Shown here: in pieces, positions 1 through 8,449 of the stretch
How the letters are laid out: every line of letters starts with the position of its first letter
Position numbering within the stretch: the first letter of the stretch is position 1
Assembly: GCF_003704105.1 (NCBI RefSeq)
Contig: NZ_QUOQ01000005.1
Location: 248,001-312,000, forward strand
From: Brevundimonas lutea
Lineage (GTDB): Bacteria; Pseudomonadota; Alphaproteobacteria; Caulobacterales; Caulobacteraceae
Direction: 5' to 3'
Length of the DNA: 64,000 nt
Made by a program: the position numbers and the translations under genes
The notes under the pieces: model-generated
What the model saw: the letters and a program-made list of their open reading frames with translations, nothing else
Databases searched by the model: none
What the model was told of the DNA's origin: nothing

Positions 1-58
1 CGGCCATGGCCACGCCGGCGATCATCGAGGCCAGGGTGACGGACAGGGTCTTCAACAT
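1..58 (-). CDS. Secreted protein, N-terminal fragment (signal peptide only)
   Basis: Only the first 19 codons lie in the window; the rest runs off the left edge. The visible residues, MLKTLSVTLASMIAGVAMA, form a classic Sec signal peptide with a lysine, a hydrophobic core and an AMA cleavage site. A strong ribosome site (GGGAGG) sits 6 nt before the ATG. The gene is divergent from the zinc-receptor gene and shares its intergenic region, which carries a Zur-box-like palindrome, so co-regulation by zinc is possible. The function cannot be read from this fragment. Confidence 0.6.
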   Translation of the reverse strand, partial: MLKTLSVTLASMIAGVAMA

Positions 59-128
59 AACGATCCTCCCAGAATTGTTGACAACCCAAGATTGCACATA
101 CTGTTCAGCGCCGCAAACCCGCTTGACC

Positions 129-143
129 TGTTACGGTATAACA
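129..143. promoter_or_regulatory. Candidate Zur operator (TGTTA-N5-TAACA palindrome)
   Basis: The sequence TGTTACGGTATAACA is an AT-rich inverted repeat with 5-bp arms in an otherwise GC-rich region, 37 nt before the ATG of the TonB receptor. It resembles alphaproteobacterial Zur boxes, which are built on GTTATA/TATAAC arms. The downstream receptor has the His-rich loops of a zinc receptor, which supports the reading. The assignment is an inference from motif and context. Confidence 0.5.
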
Positions 144-180
144 TAGGACAAGATGGCCTCTCCGCTTTCCGAGGTCGCCT

Positions 181-2334
181 ATGCCTTTCCGCCCCGCCCT
201 GCTCGCCGCCGTCAGTCTGTCAGCCGTGGCCGCCGCCACCGCCGCTCACTCTCAGGAGGAACCGGTCACGCGTCTGGACGAGATCGTCGTCACCGCCGAC
301 CCGCTGGGCCGCCGGGCCAATGAGGTGATCAACAATGTCGCCGTGTTGCGCGGCGACGCCCTGGTGCATCGTCGCCAGTCGACCCTGGGCGAGACGCTGT
401 CCGGCACGCCGGGCGTCAGCTCGGACACCTTTGGCGGCGGGGCCAGCCGGCCGGTGATCCGCGGCCAGACCTCGCCGCGTGTGCGGGTGCTCAGCGACGG
501 GGCGGGCCTGACCGACGCCTCGGAGGTGTCGCCCGACCACAATGTCACCGGCGAGCCTCTGTTGCTGGAAGGCGTCGAGATTCTGCGCGGCCCCAGCGCC
601 CTGATCTATGGCGGCGGCGCCATCGGCGGGGCGGTCAATCTGATCGACAAGAAGGTGCCGACCTCGGTTCCCACCGATGGGATCGACGCCGTCGGCGAGG
701 CGCGCTTCGGCACGGCCGACGACGAGCGCGCCGGGGTGGTTGGGGCCACCTTCGGGGCCGGGAACCTGGCCTTCCGCCTGGAGGGCGCGGTGCGGCGCAC
801 CGACGACTATGAGGTTCCATTCTACACGCCGCCGCACGAGGACCACGCGCACGACGGGGAGGATCACGACCACGAAGACGAAGATCACGGCGACGCGGAC
901 CACGAGGACGAACACGAGGAGGAAGGCTTCGACCGCGTCGAGGGCAGCTTCAACGACACCCGCACCCTGACGGCGGGCGTCAGCTGGATCGGCGCGCGCG
1001 GCTACCTCGGCGCCGCCTTCACCGAGCAGCGCAGTGAGTACGGCCTCCCGGGCCACAGCCATGCGCACGCCGAGTGCGAAGCCCATGTCGACCACCTGCA
1101 CTGCGACGACCATGGCGAAGAGGACGACCACGATCATGACCACGAAGGCGAGGACCACGATCACGAACATGCGGAGGGCGAGGCGCCGCCGGTGATCGAC
1201 CTGCGCAGCCGGCGCCTGGACGTGCGCGGCGAGATCGAGAATCCGATGGCCGGCATCGAGCGCGCTCGCCTGCGCGCCGGCTGGACCGACTACACCCATT
1301 CCGAGATCGAGGGTGGCGAGGTCGGCACCACCTTCAACAACAAGGGCTATGACGGCCGGGTCGAGATCACCCACGCGCCGATCGCCGGCTGGCGCGGCGT
1401 GTTCGGCGGTCAGGCGTCGCGCAGCGACTTCGAGGCGGTCGGCGAGGAGGCCTTCCTGCCCGAGACCATCACCGAAAACCGGGCCCTGTTCCTGATCGAG
1501 GAGAAGGCCTTCGGCGCCCTGCGTCTGGAGGGCGCCATCCGCCAGGAGTGGCAGGACACCTCGGGACCGACCATCGACGACACGGAGCACAGCCCCTTCT
1601 CGATTTCGGCCTCCGCCGCCTATGAACTGGCGCCGGGTTGGACCGTCCAGGGGGTGATCGGACGCTCGGAGCGCGCGCCTACGGCCCAGGAGCTGTTCGC
1701 TGACGGAACCCACATCGCAACCAACACCCTGGAGATCGGCACGCCCACCCTGGACGAGGAAGGCGTGGTGTCCATCGAGGCCAGCCTGAGGAAGACCGAG
1801 GGACCGACCACCTTCTCGATCGGCGCCTACCGGTACGACTATGACGGCTACATCTACGCCAACACCCTGGATCAGTTCGAGGACCTGCGCCTGATCCGCT
1901 ACGACCAGGCCGACGCCGAATTCACCGGGCTGGAGGGAGAGGTGCGGCACGAGTTCAGCGACCTGTTCGCCGGCTCGGTGTTCGGCGACGTGGTCCAGGC
2001 CGAACTGGATTCCGGGGAGGATCTGCCGCGCATTCCGGCGGCGCGGCTGGGCGCGCGCGGTGAGTTCCACCAAGGGCCGTGGTCTGGCGACCTGGAGTAT
2101 ATCCGCGTCTTCGAACAGGATCGCACCGCCGACTTCGAGAGCGTCACGCCCGGTCACGACCTGGTCAACGCCACCGTGGCCTATGACTTCGACCTGGGGC
2201 CGACCCGCGCCCAAGTCTATGTGCGCGGCTCGAATCTGCTGGACGAAACCATCCTGAATCATGCCAGCTATCTGGCCGAAACCGTGCCGCTGAGGGGCCG
2301 GAATTTCGTGTTCGGCGTCAGGGCGCGGTTCTGA
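181..2334 (+). CDS. znuD: TonB-dependent outer-membrane receptor, ZnuD-like (zinc uptake)
   Basis: This 717-residue outer-membrane active transporter is probably for zinc. A signal peptide spans about residues 1-24, followed by a TonB-box-like EIVVTA segment, the plug domain (about 40-160, with RPVIRGQ) and a beta barrel that ends in the terminal Phe typical of BAM substrates. Two extracellular-loop stretches, about residues 220-250 and 293-334, are packed with His, Asp and Glu (HDHEDEDHGD-type). This is the hallmark of ZnuD, where such loops capture Zn2+. GAGG precedes the ATG by 6 nt, and a Zur-like palindrome lies upstream. The substrate is inferred; nickel or another divalent metal is possible. 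Confidence 0.85.
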   Translation: MPFRPALLAAVSLSAVAAATAAHSQEEPVTRLDEIVVTADPLGRRANEVINNVAVLRGDALVHRRQSTLGETLSGTPGVSSDTFGGGASRPVIRGQTSPRVRVLSDGAGLTDASEVSPDHNVTGEPLLLEGVEILRGPSALIYGGGAIGGAVNLIDKKVPTSVPTDGIDAVGEARFGTADDERAGVVGATFGAGNLAFRLEGAVRRTDDYEVPFYTPPHEDHAHDGEDHDHEDEDHGDADHEDEHEEEGFDRVEGSFNDTRTLTAGVSWIGARGYLGAAFTEQRSEYGLPGHSHAHAECEAHVDHLHCDDHGEEDDHDHDHEGEDHDHEHAEGEAPPVIDLRSRRLDVRGEIENPMAGIERARLRAGWTDYTHSEIEGGEVGTTFNNKGYDGRVEITHAPIAGWRGVFGGQASRSDFEAVGEEAFLPETITENRALFLIEEKAFGALRLEGAIRQEWQDTSGPTIDDTEHSPFSISASAAYELAPGWTVQGVIGRSERAPTAQELFADGTHIATNTLEIGTPTLDEEGVVSIEASLRKTEGPTTFSIGAYRYDYDGYIYANTLDQFEDLRLIRYDQADAEFTGLEGEVRHEFSDLFAGSVFGDVVQAELDSGEDLPRIPAARLGARGEFHQGPWSGDLEYIRVFEQDRTADFESVTPGHDLVNATVAYDFDLGPTRAQVYVRGSNLLDETILNHASYLAETVPLRGRNFVFGVRARF

Positions 2335-2411
2335 CGGACCTTTTTCGGAAGGCCCCGGTTGTCGGGGGCGCGGCTCGATGGGCGGACCGCGCTTACCGAG
2401 GATATGAGACC

Positions 2412-2912
2412 ATGGCCGACAAGACGCTGGACGACCTGTTCCACGACACCCTGCGCGACATCTATTACGCCGAGCGCAAGATTCTGAAGGCCCTGCCCAA
2501 AATGGCCCGCGGCGCGCAGTCGCCCGAGCTCAAGGCGGCCTTCGAGAAACACCGGGACGAAACGGAAGGCCAGATCGAGCGCCTGCAACAGGTGTTCGAG
2601 ATCATCGGCAAGGCGCCGCGCGGCAAGACCTGCGACGCCATCGAGGGCATTCTGGCCGAGGGCGACGAAATCCTTGAGGAATATAAGGATACGCCCGCTC
2701 TGGACGCCGGCTTGCTCGCCGCCGCGCAGGCGGTGGAGCACTACGAGATTACCCGCTACGGCACGCTGAAACGCTGGGCGACGGTTCTGGGGCTGGATGA
2801 CGCCGCCAAACTGCTGGACGAGACGCTGCAGCAGGAATCCAAGACCGACGAGGATCTGACCGGCATCGCCGACGCCTCGATCAACGCCCAGGCGCAGCAG
2901 AAGGCGGCCTGA
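2412..2912 (+). CDS. Ferritin-like protein of the YciE/YciF family (DUF892)
   Basis: This 166-residue all-helical protein matches the YciE/YciF (DUF892) ferritin-like fold. Near the N-terminus it has the typical LRDIYYAERKILKALPKM segment, with the Glu that would be a di-metal ligand. A HRDETEGQI helix and a later QAVEHYEITRYG helix provide the remaining Glu/His ligands. Family members are stress-induced and may handle iron or oxygen species; the substrate is unproven. There is no signal peptide, so it is cytoplasmic. It follows the zinc receptor by 77 nt and ends at a strong terminator shared with the convergent stress gene. Confidence 0.85.
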   Translation: MADKTLDDLFHDTLRDIYYAERKILKALPKMARGAQSPELKAAFEKHRDETEGQIERLQQVFEIIGKAPRGKTCDAIEGILAEGDEILEEYKDTPALDAGLLAAAQAVEHYEITRYGTLKRWATVLGLDDAAKLLDETLQQESKTDEDLTGIADASINAQAQQKAA

Positions 2913-2921
2913 TGCAACACG

Positions 2922-2951
2922 CGGCCGGGGTCAGCAGCCCCGGCCGTTTTT
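2922..2951. terminator. Intrinsic terminator between convergent genes
   Basis: A 9-bp perfect stem (CGGCCGGGG / CCCCGGCCG, 2922-2930 with 2938-2946) and a 7-nt loop are followed by TTTTT on the plus strand. It begins 10 nt after the YciF-like stop codon and just before the stop of the convergent PNPOx-fold gene. The T-run makes it a plus-strand terminator. Confidence 0.85.
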
Positions 2952-2955
2952 GGTT

Positions 2956-3372
2956 CTAGAGGACCAGTTCGCCTTCCGAGCCCTTGTCCCACCAGTGGAT
3001 CCGCTGGGCTTTCACGCGGACCAGTGTCAGCCCCTCCGTGTCGATGCCCTCCTGAAACCAGAGATCCAGATCCTTGGACCAGTGCTCCTTGAACGCGGCC
3101 TTGTCCTTGGACAGGGTCGCCGATCCCTGCACCGCGATGAACTTCCAGTGCTTGCCCGTGAAGCCCAGGGCGACCCGACTGTCATTGGAGATGTCCTGGA
3201 CGGTGAAGGTGTTTTCCAGGGCGAAGAAATAGCTCTCACCGTCGTAGTCAACCTCGCCATTGTTGCTCATCGGGCGGGTCCGCACGTCGCCGTCCGCGCC
3301 GTGGGTCGACAGGAAGCAGATGTCGATCCCCTTCATCTCCTTGGCGAGGTCCTTGAGGGTCTTGTCAGCCAT
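2956..3372 (-). CDS. Pyridoxamine 5'-phosphate oxidase-fold general stress protein
   Basis: This 138-residue split-barrel flavin-binding protein belongs to the general stress protein 26 type. The core reads from CFLSTHGADGDVRTRPM, through the SYFFALENTFTVQDISND strand pair and RVALGFTGKHWKFIAVQGSA, to a LVRVKAQRIHWWD terminus, as in that family. Members bind FMN, FAD or F420; the substrate is usually unknown. The ATG at 3372 is chosen because CGGAG precedes it; an upstream in-frame start would add 17 unconserved residues. Its first residues, MADKTLKDL, nearly match those of the convergent YciF-like protein (MADKTLDDL). Confidence 0.8.
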   Translation of the reverse strand: MADKTLKDLAKEMKGIDICFLSTHGADGDVRTRPMSNNGEVDYDGESYFFALENTFTVQDISNDSRVALGFTGKHWKFIAVQGSATLSKDKAAFKEHWSKDLDLWFQEGIDTEGLTLVRVKAQRIHWWDKGSEGELVL

Positions 3373-3506
3373 GTGTCCGCTCCGGTTGAGCAGGGGAAAC
3401 CCGCGAGGCGCGACACGGTTCATGGCGCCGTCTGAACCGCCGCTTGCCGGGGCGCGTTCGGCTCTCTAGGTTCCCGCCCCTTCGACAACAGGCGTCCAGG
3501 CAGCCG

Positions 3507-4457
3507 ATGGCCACCCACTATCTCGAGTTCGAAAAGCCGATCGCGGAACTCGAGGCCAAGATCGAGGAACTGACACTGCTCGCTCCCTCGGCCGGCTCGT
3601 TCGACACCGAGATCGAGGGCCTGCGACGAAAGGCCGACCAGCTGCGTCGAAAGACTTACGCCGAGCTTGATCCCTGGAAGAAGACCCAGGTCGCCCGGCA
3701 TCCGCAGCGGCCGCATCTCATCGATTATGTGGCGGGCCTGCTGGAGGATTTCACTGAGCTGCGCGGCGATCGCCAGTTCGGCGACGATCAGGCGATCATC
3801 GGCGGCCTGGCCCGGTTCCGGGGCCGCGCCGTGGTGGTCATGGGTCACGAGAAGGGCCACGACACGGCCACCCGCCTGACCCACAATTTCGGGATGGCCC
3901 GGCCCGAGGGTTACCGGAAGGCCGTGCGCCTGATGGACCTGGCCGACCGCTTCGGCCTGCCGGTGCTCAGCTTCGTCGACACCGCCGGCGCCTATCCGGG
4001 CCTGGGCGCCGAGGAGCGAGGCCAGGCCGAGGCCATCGCCCGCTCGACCGAGCGCGGCCTAACCCTGGGTGTGCCGATGATCTCGACCATCACCGGGGAG
4101 GGCGGATCGGGCGGGGCCATCGCCATCGCCGCCGCCAACCGGGTGCTGATGCTGGAGCACTCCATCTATTCAGTGATTTCGCCGGAGGGCGCGGCGTCCA
4201 TCCTGTGGCGCGACGGCGCGCGAGCCAAGGACGCGGCGGCGGCGATGAAGATCACCGGCCCGGACCTGCTGTCCCTGGGCATCGTCGATCGCGTGATCGA
4301 GGAACCGGTCGGCGGCGCCCACGCGGATCGCGACGCCGCCATCACCCGCGTCGGCGATGTGCTGGAGGAGGAACTGACCGCGCTGGAGACGCTCGATCCC
4401 GCCGCTCTCAAGCGCCAGCGGGCCGACCGGTTCTACGCCATTGGCCGCCTGAACTGA
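3507..4457 (+). CDS. accA: Acetyl-CoA carboxylase carboxyltransferase subunit alpha
   Basis: AccA pairs with AccD to transfer the carboxyl group from carboxybiotin to acetyl-CoA, giving malonyl-CoA for fatty acid synthesis. The 316-residue product is near the E. coli length of 319. It opens with the typical helical segment YLEFEKPIAELEAKIEELT, carries PEGYRKAVRLMDLADRFGLP and FVDTAGAYPG, then the oxyanion-hole region GEGGSGGAIAI near residue 197 and the SVISPEGAASILWRD signature. The ATG at 3507 is preferred over an upstream in-frame ATG at 3444 because the AccA homology begins there. It stands as a single gene, divergent from the stress protein. Confidence 0.96.
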   Translation: MATHYLEFEKPIAELEAKIEELTLLAPSAGSFDTEIEGLRRKADQLRRKTYAELDPWKKTQVARHPQRPHLIDYVAGLLEDFTELRGDRQFGDDQAIIGGLARFRGRAVVVMGHEKGHDTATRLTHNFGMARPEGYRKAVRLMDLADRFGLPVLSFVDTAGAYPGLGAEERGQAEAIARSTERGLTLGVPMISTITGEGGSGGAIAIAAANRVLMLEHSIYSVISPEGAASILWRDGARAKDAAAAMKITGPDLLSLGIVDRVIEEPVGGAHADRDAAITRVGDVLEEELTALETLDPAALKRQRADRFYAIGRLN

Positions 4458-4541
4458 GGCGGACCGTCGTTTCGTCACCACGCCATCGCCGCATTAGGCT
4501 GGCACACGCATCCATCCTTTGTCGTTTCGGGAGACAACCGA

Positions 4542-5075
4542 ATGAATCTGAAGTCCACCCTGCTGGCGGCCGCCGCCACCCTGATCGTCGCCGCCCCGGC
4601 CATGGCCCAGGACGCGACCACACAACCGGCCCCCGCCCCACAGCCGGCCCCCGGAGCGGCCGCCCCGGCCGCGCCGGCGCCGACGCCGGAACAGGCCGCC
4701 TTCCAGGCCGAGGCCGAGGCGTTCGAGCAGCGCGTTGATCCCATGGGCTCCGAGATCGCGGCCGCTATCGCGGCGGCGGGTTCGGATACGGTCAAGGCTC
4801 AAGCCGACGCAGACGCCATCATCGATCGCTACGCGCCGGAATTCACCGCCTTCGCCGACAAGCTGGACGCCTTCCTCGACAGCCAGATCGCGGCGTCGAC
4901 CGACCAGGCCGCGATCGCTGGCATGACCCAGGCTAAGGCCAATGCCGTCCCGCAGCTGCGCGGCGCGCCGGCCATGATCAAGGCCCAGGTCGCTCAGCAA
5001 ATCGCCGCGCAGGCGGCTCCGACTCCGGCGCCCGCCCCGGCTCAGCCGGCGCCCTCGACCCCGCCGACCGAATAA
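4542..5075 (+). CDS. Secreted Ala/Pro-rich protein of unknown function
   Basis: The product is 177 residues with a clear Sec signal peptide (about residues 1-23, ending PAMAQ). It is flanked by two low-complexity Ala/Pro segments, at about 26-48 and near the C-terminus. The middle, about 50-150, is predicted helical (AEAEAFEQRVDPMGSEI through IDRYAPEFTAFADKLDAFLD). No catalytic motif is visible. It is probably a periplasmic or envelope-associated protein of Caulobacterales type. GGGAG lies 10 nt before the ATG and a strong terminator follows, so it appears monocistronic. Confidence 0.75.
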   Translation: MNLKSTLLAAAATLIVAAPAMAQDATTQPAPAPQPAPGAAAPAAPAPTPEQAAFQAEAEAFEQRVDPMGSEIAAAIAAAGSDTVKAQADADAIIDRYAPEFTAFADKLDAFLDSQIAASTDQAAIAGMTQAKANAVPQLRGAPAMIKAQVAQQIAAQAAPTPAPAPAQPAPSTPPTE

Positions 5076-5100
5076 GCGGTCCTCCGGATCGTCTGACGAA

Positions 5101-5138
5101 AAAGGCCGCCGCTCCTGTCTGGGGCGGCGGCCTTTCTC
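5101..5138 (+). terminator. Intrinsic terminator
   Basis: A 12-bp perfect stem (AAAGGCCGCCGC, 5101-5112, pairing with 5124-5135) with an 11-nt loop and a T-rich tail follows the Ala/Pro-rich gene. It also lies just beyond the 3' end of the convergent peptidase and may act in both directions, since the A-run at 5098-5103 gives a T-run on the minus strand. Confidence 0.85.
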
Positions 5139-5155
5139 TTTGAGTTTGGAGCCGA

Positions 5156-7330
5156 TCAGCTGGTCGGGAAGCCCCGGACCCTGAGCAGGGCCGTCACATC
5201 GGGGTCGCGACCCCTGAAGGCGCGATAGGCGTCGCCGCGATCCGTGGTGTTGCCGGGCGCCAGGATGATCGCGCGATAGCGGCGCGCGGTTTCCGGGTCG
5301 AACACGCCCTTCTCCTCGAACAGGGCCCAGGTGTCGGCGTCCATCACCTCGGACCAGAGATAGCTGTAATAGCCGGCCGAATAGGCGTCCGACGTGAACA
5401 GGTGATTGAACTGCGGCAGGCGGTGCCGCATCACGATCTCCTCGGGCATGCCGAAGCGGGCCAGGCTCTCGCGTTCGAAGGCGGCGATATCGGTCGGCGG
5501 CGTGGCGCGGGTGTGCAGGTCCATGTCGACCAGCGCCGACGACAGATAGCTGACCGTCTCATAGCCCTGGTTGAAGGTGCTGGACGCCTCGATCCGGTCC
5601 ACCAGCGACTGCGGCATCGGCTCGCCCGTCTCGTAGTGGCGCATGAAGCCGTCCAGGATCGGCCGGGTCAGCACCCAATGCTCGTGCACCTGCGACGGAT
5701 ACTCCACGAAGTCGCGCGGCGTGTTTCCGAACGACGGATAGGTCACCACCGACGACAGATAGTGCAGGGCGTGGCCGAACTCGTGGAACAGGGTGGTGGC
5801 GTCGTCCAGCGAGATCAGCACGGGCTGGCCCGGGTCAGGTTTGGTGAAGTTGTTGTTGTTGGAGGCCAGGATCGCCTTGGTCCCGTCCAGGGTCGAGAAC
5901 GACCGGTAGCTGGTCATCCAGGCGCCCGAACGCTTGCCGGCGCGGGCGAAGTCGTCGGAATAGAACAGGCCGATGACCCGATTGTCGCGCTGCTGATCGC
6001 GGACCTCGAACACCTCGACATCGGGGTGGAAGGTCGGGACGTTGGTCACCGGCGTGAAGGTGAAGCCGTAGAGGCGTCCCGCCATATCGAAGGCGCCGCG
6101 TTTGACCGCCGACAGCTCGAAATAGGGCTTCAGCTCGTTCTGATCGAGGTCGTACTTCTGTTTCCGGACCTTCTCGGCGAAATACAGATAGTCCCACGGC
6201 TCGATGTCGTGACCGGCGATGGCGCGCATGTCGGCCACCTCTTCGGCGACCCGCGCCTTGGCCGGGGCCCAGACCCGGTTCATCAAATCCTCGGCGGCCG
6301 CCGGCGTCTTGGCCATGGTGTCCTGCATGCGCCAGGCGGCATGGTGCTCATACCCCAGCAGACGCGCGCGGGCGGCCCGCAGGCGCAGGATCTCGGCGAT
6401 GGTCGCCTTGGTGTCGTTGGCGTCGCCGTTGTCGCCGCGCATGATGAACTTGCGCCAGACCTGTTCGCGCCCGGCGCGATCGTCGGCGAAGGTCAGATAG
6501 GGGTCGACCGAAGAGCGGGTGTTGACGATGGCCCAGCCCTGCAGATTGCGGCTGCGCGCGGCCGAGGCGGCGGCGGCCTTGTTCGAGTCGGGCAGGCCGG
6601 CGACCTGGGCCTCGTTGGCGAACAGGGTCCAGGTGTTCTCGTCGGCCACGACCTTCTGGCCGAACCCGGTGAAGGCGGTGGACAGGGCCGAGTTGATGCG
6701 GCCGAGCTCAGCCTTGCCGGCTTCGTCCAGGGCCGCGCCGTTCCTGATGTAGGCGTCGCGGCGGCGCTCGGCCAGGCGCGTCTGCTGGGCGTTCAACCCG
6801 GCCGCGGCGGCGCCGTCGGCCACGGCGCGGATGCGGGCAAACAGCTGCGGATTGAAGGTGATCTCGTCCGACGCCGCCGAGAGCAGCGGGGCCGTCTCGG
6901 AATCCAGCGCGTCCCACTCGGCGCCGCCGATGTTGGAGGTCATCACCCCCATCAGGTTCAGCGCCCGGTCCAGAGGCTCGCCGGCCAGTTCCAGCGCAAC
7001 CAGGGTGTTGGCGAAGGTGGCGGCCTCCGGATTGCCGGCGATGGCGGCGATGTCGGCGCGTTGCAACTCGATGCCTTCCAGGATCGCCTCGCGCAGGGCG
7101 GCGGGCGTCACCCGGTCGAACGGCGGCAGGCCGTCGTAGCCGCCCGTCCACGGCTGCAGCAGGGCCGCACGCGGGGTCTGGGTCGGCAGGACGGCGCGGG
7201 CGATGCGGGCCTCCTCGGCCACGGCGGCGGGGTCGGCGGGCGGGGCCCAGCCATCGGACATCCCATTGGTGGCGCAGGCGGCCAGGGCCATCAGGCTTCC
7301 GCCCGCGATGAGAAGACGACGTCGATCCAC
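5156..7330 (-). CDS. M3-family zinc metallopeptidase lipoprotein (Dcp/oligopeptidase A type)
   Basis: This zinc oligopeptidase or dipeptidyl carboxypeptidase has 724 residues. The GTG at 7330 is chosen: AAGGAG lies 7 nt upstream, and it yields a twin-Arg-like lipoprotein signal (DRRRLLIAGGSLMALAAC) with the lipobox Cys at 19, so the enzyme is exported and lipid-anchored. The zinc site is HEFGH at about residues 516-520, with the downstream DFVEYPSQVHEHW segment supplying the third ligand Glu, as in Dcp. The N-terminal half is helical, like other M3 enzymes. An export signal on an M3 enzyme is typical of Caulobacterales homologs. It is divergent from murI. Confidence 0.92.
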   Translation of the reverse strand: MDRRRLLIAGGSLMALAACATNGMSDGWAPPADPAAVAEEARIARAVLPTQTPRAALLQPWTGGYDGLPPFDRVTPAALREAILEGIELQRADIAAIAGNPEAATFANTLVALELAGEPLDRALNLMGVMTSNIGGAEWDALDSETAPLLSAASDEITFNPQLFARIRAVADGAAAAGLNAQQTRLAERRRDAYIRNGAALDEAGKAELGRINSALSTAFTGFGQKVVADENTWTLFANEAQVAGLPDSNKAAAASAARSRNLQGWAIVNTRSSVDPYLTFADDRAGREQVWRKFIMRGDNGDANDTKATIAEILRLRAARARLLGYEHHAAWRMQDTMAKTPAAAEDLMNRVWAPAKARVAEEVADMRAIAGHDIEPWDYLYFAEKVRKQKYDLDQNELKPYFELSAVKRGAFDMAGRLYGFTFTPVTNVPTFHPDVEVFEVRDQQRDNRVIGLFYSDDFARAGKRSGAWMTSYRSFSTLDGTKAILASNNNNFTKPDPGQPVLISLDDATTLFHEFGHALHYLSSVVTYPSFGNTPRDFVEYPSQVHEHWVLTRPILDGFMRHYETGEPMPQSLVDRIEASSTFNQGYETVSYLSSALVDMDLHTRATPPTDIAAFERESLARFGMPEEIVMRHRLPQFNHLFTSDAYSAGYYSYLWSEVMDADTWALFEEKGVFDPETARRYRAIILAPGNTTDRGDAYRAFRGRDPDVTALLRVRGFPTS

Positions 7331-7454
7331 GCGATAACTCCTTGAAGCTTTGTCATTCGACGGCACCCTAGACCGATCGAGGCTGACCGTCACATGAACC
7401 GGATGTAATGCGCCGCCGTGGACGCCGCGAGGGCCGCCCGGTAAAGCCCGCGTC

Positions 7455-8306
7455 ATGGCGATAGGCGTTTTCGATTCCGGCGTGGGCGGCCTGACCGTTC
7501 ATCGCGAGCTGGTCCGTCGCTTTCCGGAGCGGGATTTCGTCTATCTGGCCGATCAGGCCCACGCGCCCTATGGCGGACGCGGCGGCGAGGAGATCGTCGA
7601 GCTGACCCGCGCGGGCTGCGAGCGCCTGTTCGACGCCGGCGCCTCGGTGGTCGTCCTGGCCTGCAACACCGCCTCGGCCATCGCCCTGCGTCGCCTGCAA
7701 CAAACCTGGTTGCCCGGCGAACGCGAGCGGCGCGGACGGCCGGTCAATGTGCTGGGCATCATCGTCCCGACCATCGAGGCGGCCACCGGCCTGCCCTGGG
7801 AATACGAAGCCGACCGCAGCGGGGAAAAGATCGAGGCGCTGGAGATCACCGGCGTGTTCTGCACCGCCGCCACCGCCATCAGCCGGGTCTATGAGATCGA
7901 GATCGACAAGCGCCGCCAGGATCTGGCGGTGTTCTGCGAGCCGTGCCCAGGCCTGGCCGGCCTGATCGAGCTTGGCGCGCCGCCCAAGGAGCTGGAGGTG
8001 GTGATCGGCGACCATGTCGACGCCCTGCGCCGCCGCATCGGCCGGCATCCCGATACGGCGATCCTGGGCTGCACCCACTACGAGATCGTCGCGCCGGTGT
8101 TCGCGCGCCTTTTGCCCGAGGGCACGCCCGTGATCCACCAGCCGACGGCCGTCGCCGACGCCCTGGAGCGCTATTTTGCGCGGCATCCCGACTATGACCT
8201 GGGCGCCTCCGGCCGTCGCGACTTCCTGACCACCGGCAAGCCCGGCCCGCAGAGCGAGATGGTCAGCCAGTTCTGGGGCGCGCCGCTCAGCTTCGCCCAG
8301 GCTTGA
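7455..8306 (+). CDS. murI: Glutamate racemase
   Basis: MurI interconverts L- and D-glutamate for peptidoglycan. The 283-residue product has FDSGVGG at residues 6-12 (Asp7/Ser8), the first catalytic Cys70 in LACNTASA, and the second, Cys206, in GCTHYE, plus the YLADQAHAPYGGR loop. All residues of the two-base mechanism are present. The ATG lacks a strong ribosome site, but no better start exists. It is divergent from the M3 peptidase, with a 124-bp shared promoter region, and is followed by an inverted-repeat element. Confidence 0.95.
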   Translation: MAIGVFDSGVGGLTVHRELVRRFPERDFVYLADQAHAPYGGRGGEEIVELTRAGCERLFDAGASVVVLACNTASAIALRRLQQTWLPGERERRGRPVNVLGIIVPTIEAATGLPWEYEADRSGEKIEALEITGVFCTAATAISRVYEIEIDKRRQDLAVFCEPCPGLAGLIELGAPPKELEVVIGDHVDALRRRIGRHPDTAILGCTHYEIVAPVFARLLPEGTPVIHQPTAVADALERYFARHPDYDLGASGRRDFLTTGKPGPQSEMVSQFWGAPLSFAQA

Positions 8307-8340
8307 CGGTCCCGCGCCGGGGACCACACTGTGACCGCCT

Positions 8341-8428
8341 CCCCGGCGGAGGTCGGGGCCCAGGAGGGCTTGAGCGAGTCGCCGTGAAGGCTTGAGCGCG
8401 CGGCCCTGGACCCCGGCCTTCGCCGGGG
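8341..8428. repeat. Interspersed inverted-repeat element (AKAG-type)
   Basis: Two 24-bp arms, 8341-8364 and 8405-8428, are inverted copies that match at 21 of 24 positions, built on CCCCGGCG...CGGGG. The 40-bp centre contains a direct repeat, GGCTTGAGCG, at 8367-8376 and 8389-8398. In translation one arm reads SPAKAGVQ, the signature of short palindromic repeats dispersed in many alphaproteobacterial genomes. Located between murI and the SRPBCC gene, it could also terminate murI transcription. Confidence 0.7.
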
Positions 8429-8449
8429 AAACGGATAGGGGGAGTGACA

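Noticed and set aside
220..2262. 680-codon open frame antisense to the TonB receptor
   Set aside because: It is a GC-rich shadow frame with no domain pattern; the plus-strand receptor explains the whole interval.
5402..7345. 647-codon open frame opposite the M3 peptidase
   Set aside because: Low-complexity Gly/Arg/His translation with no motif; the peptidase has a full catalytic site and lipobox.
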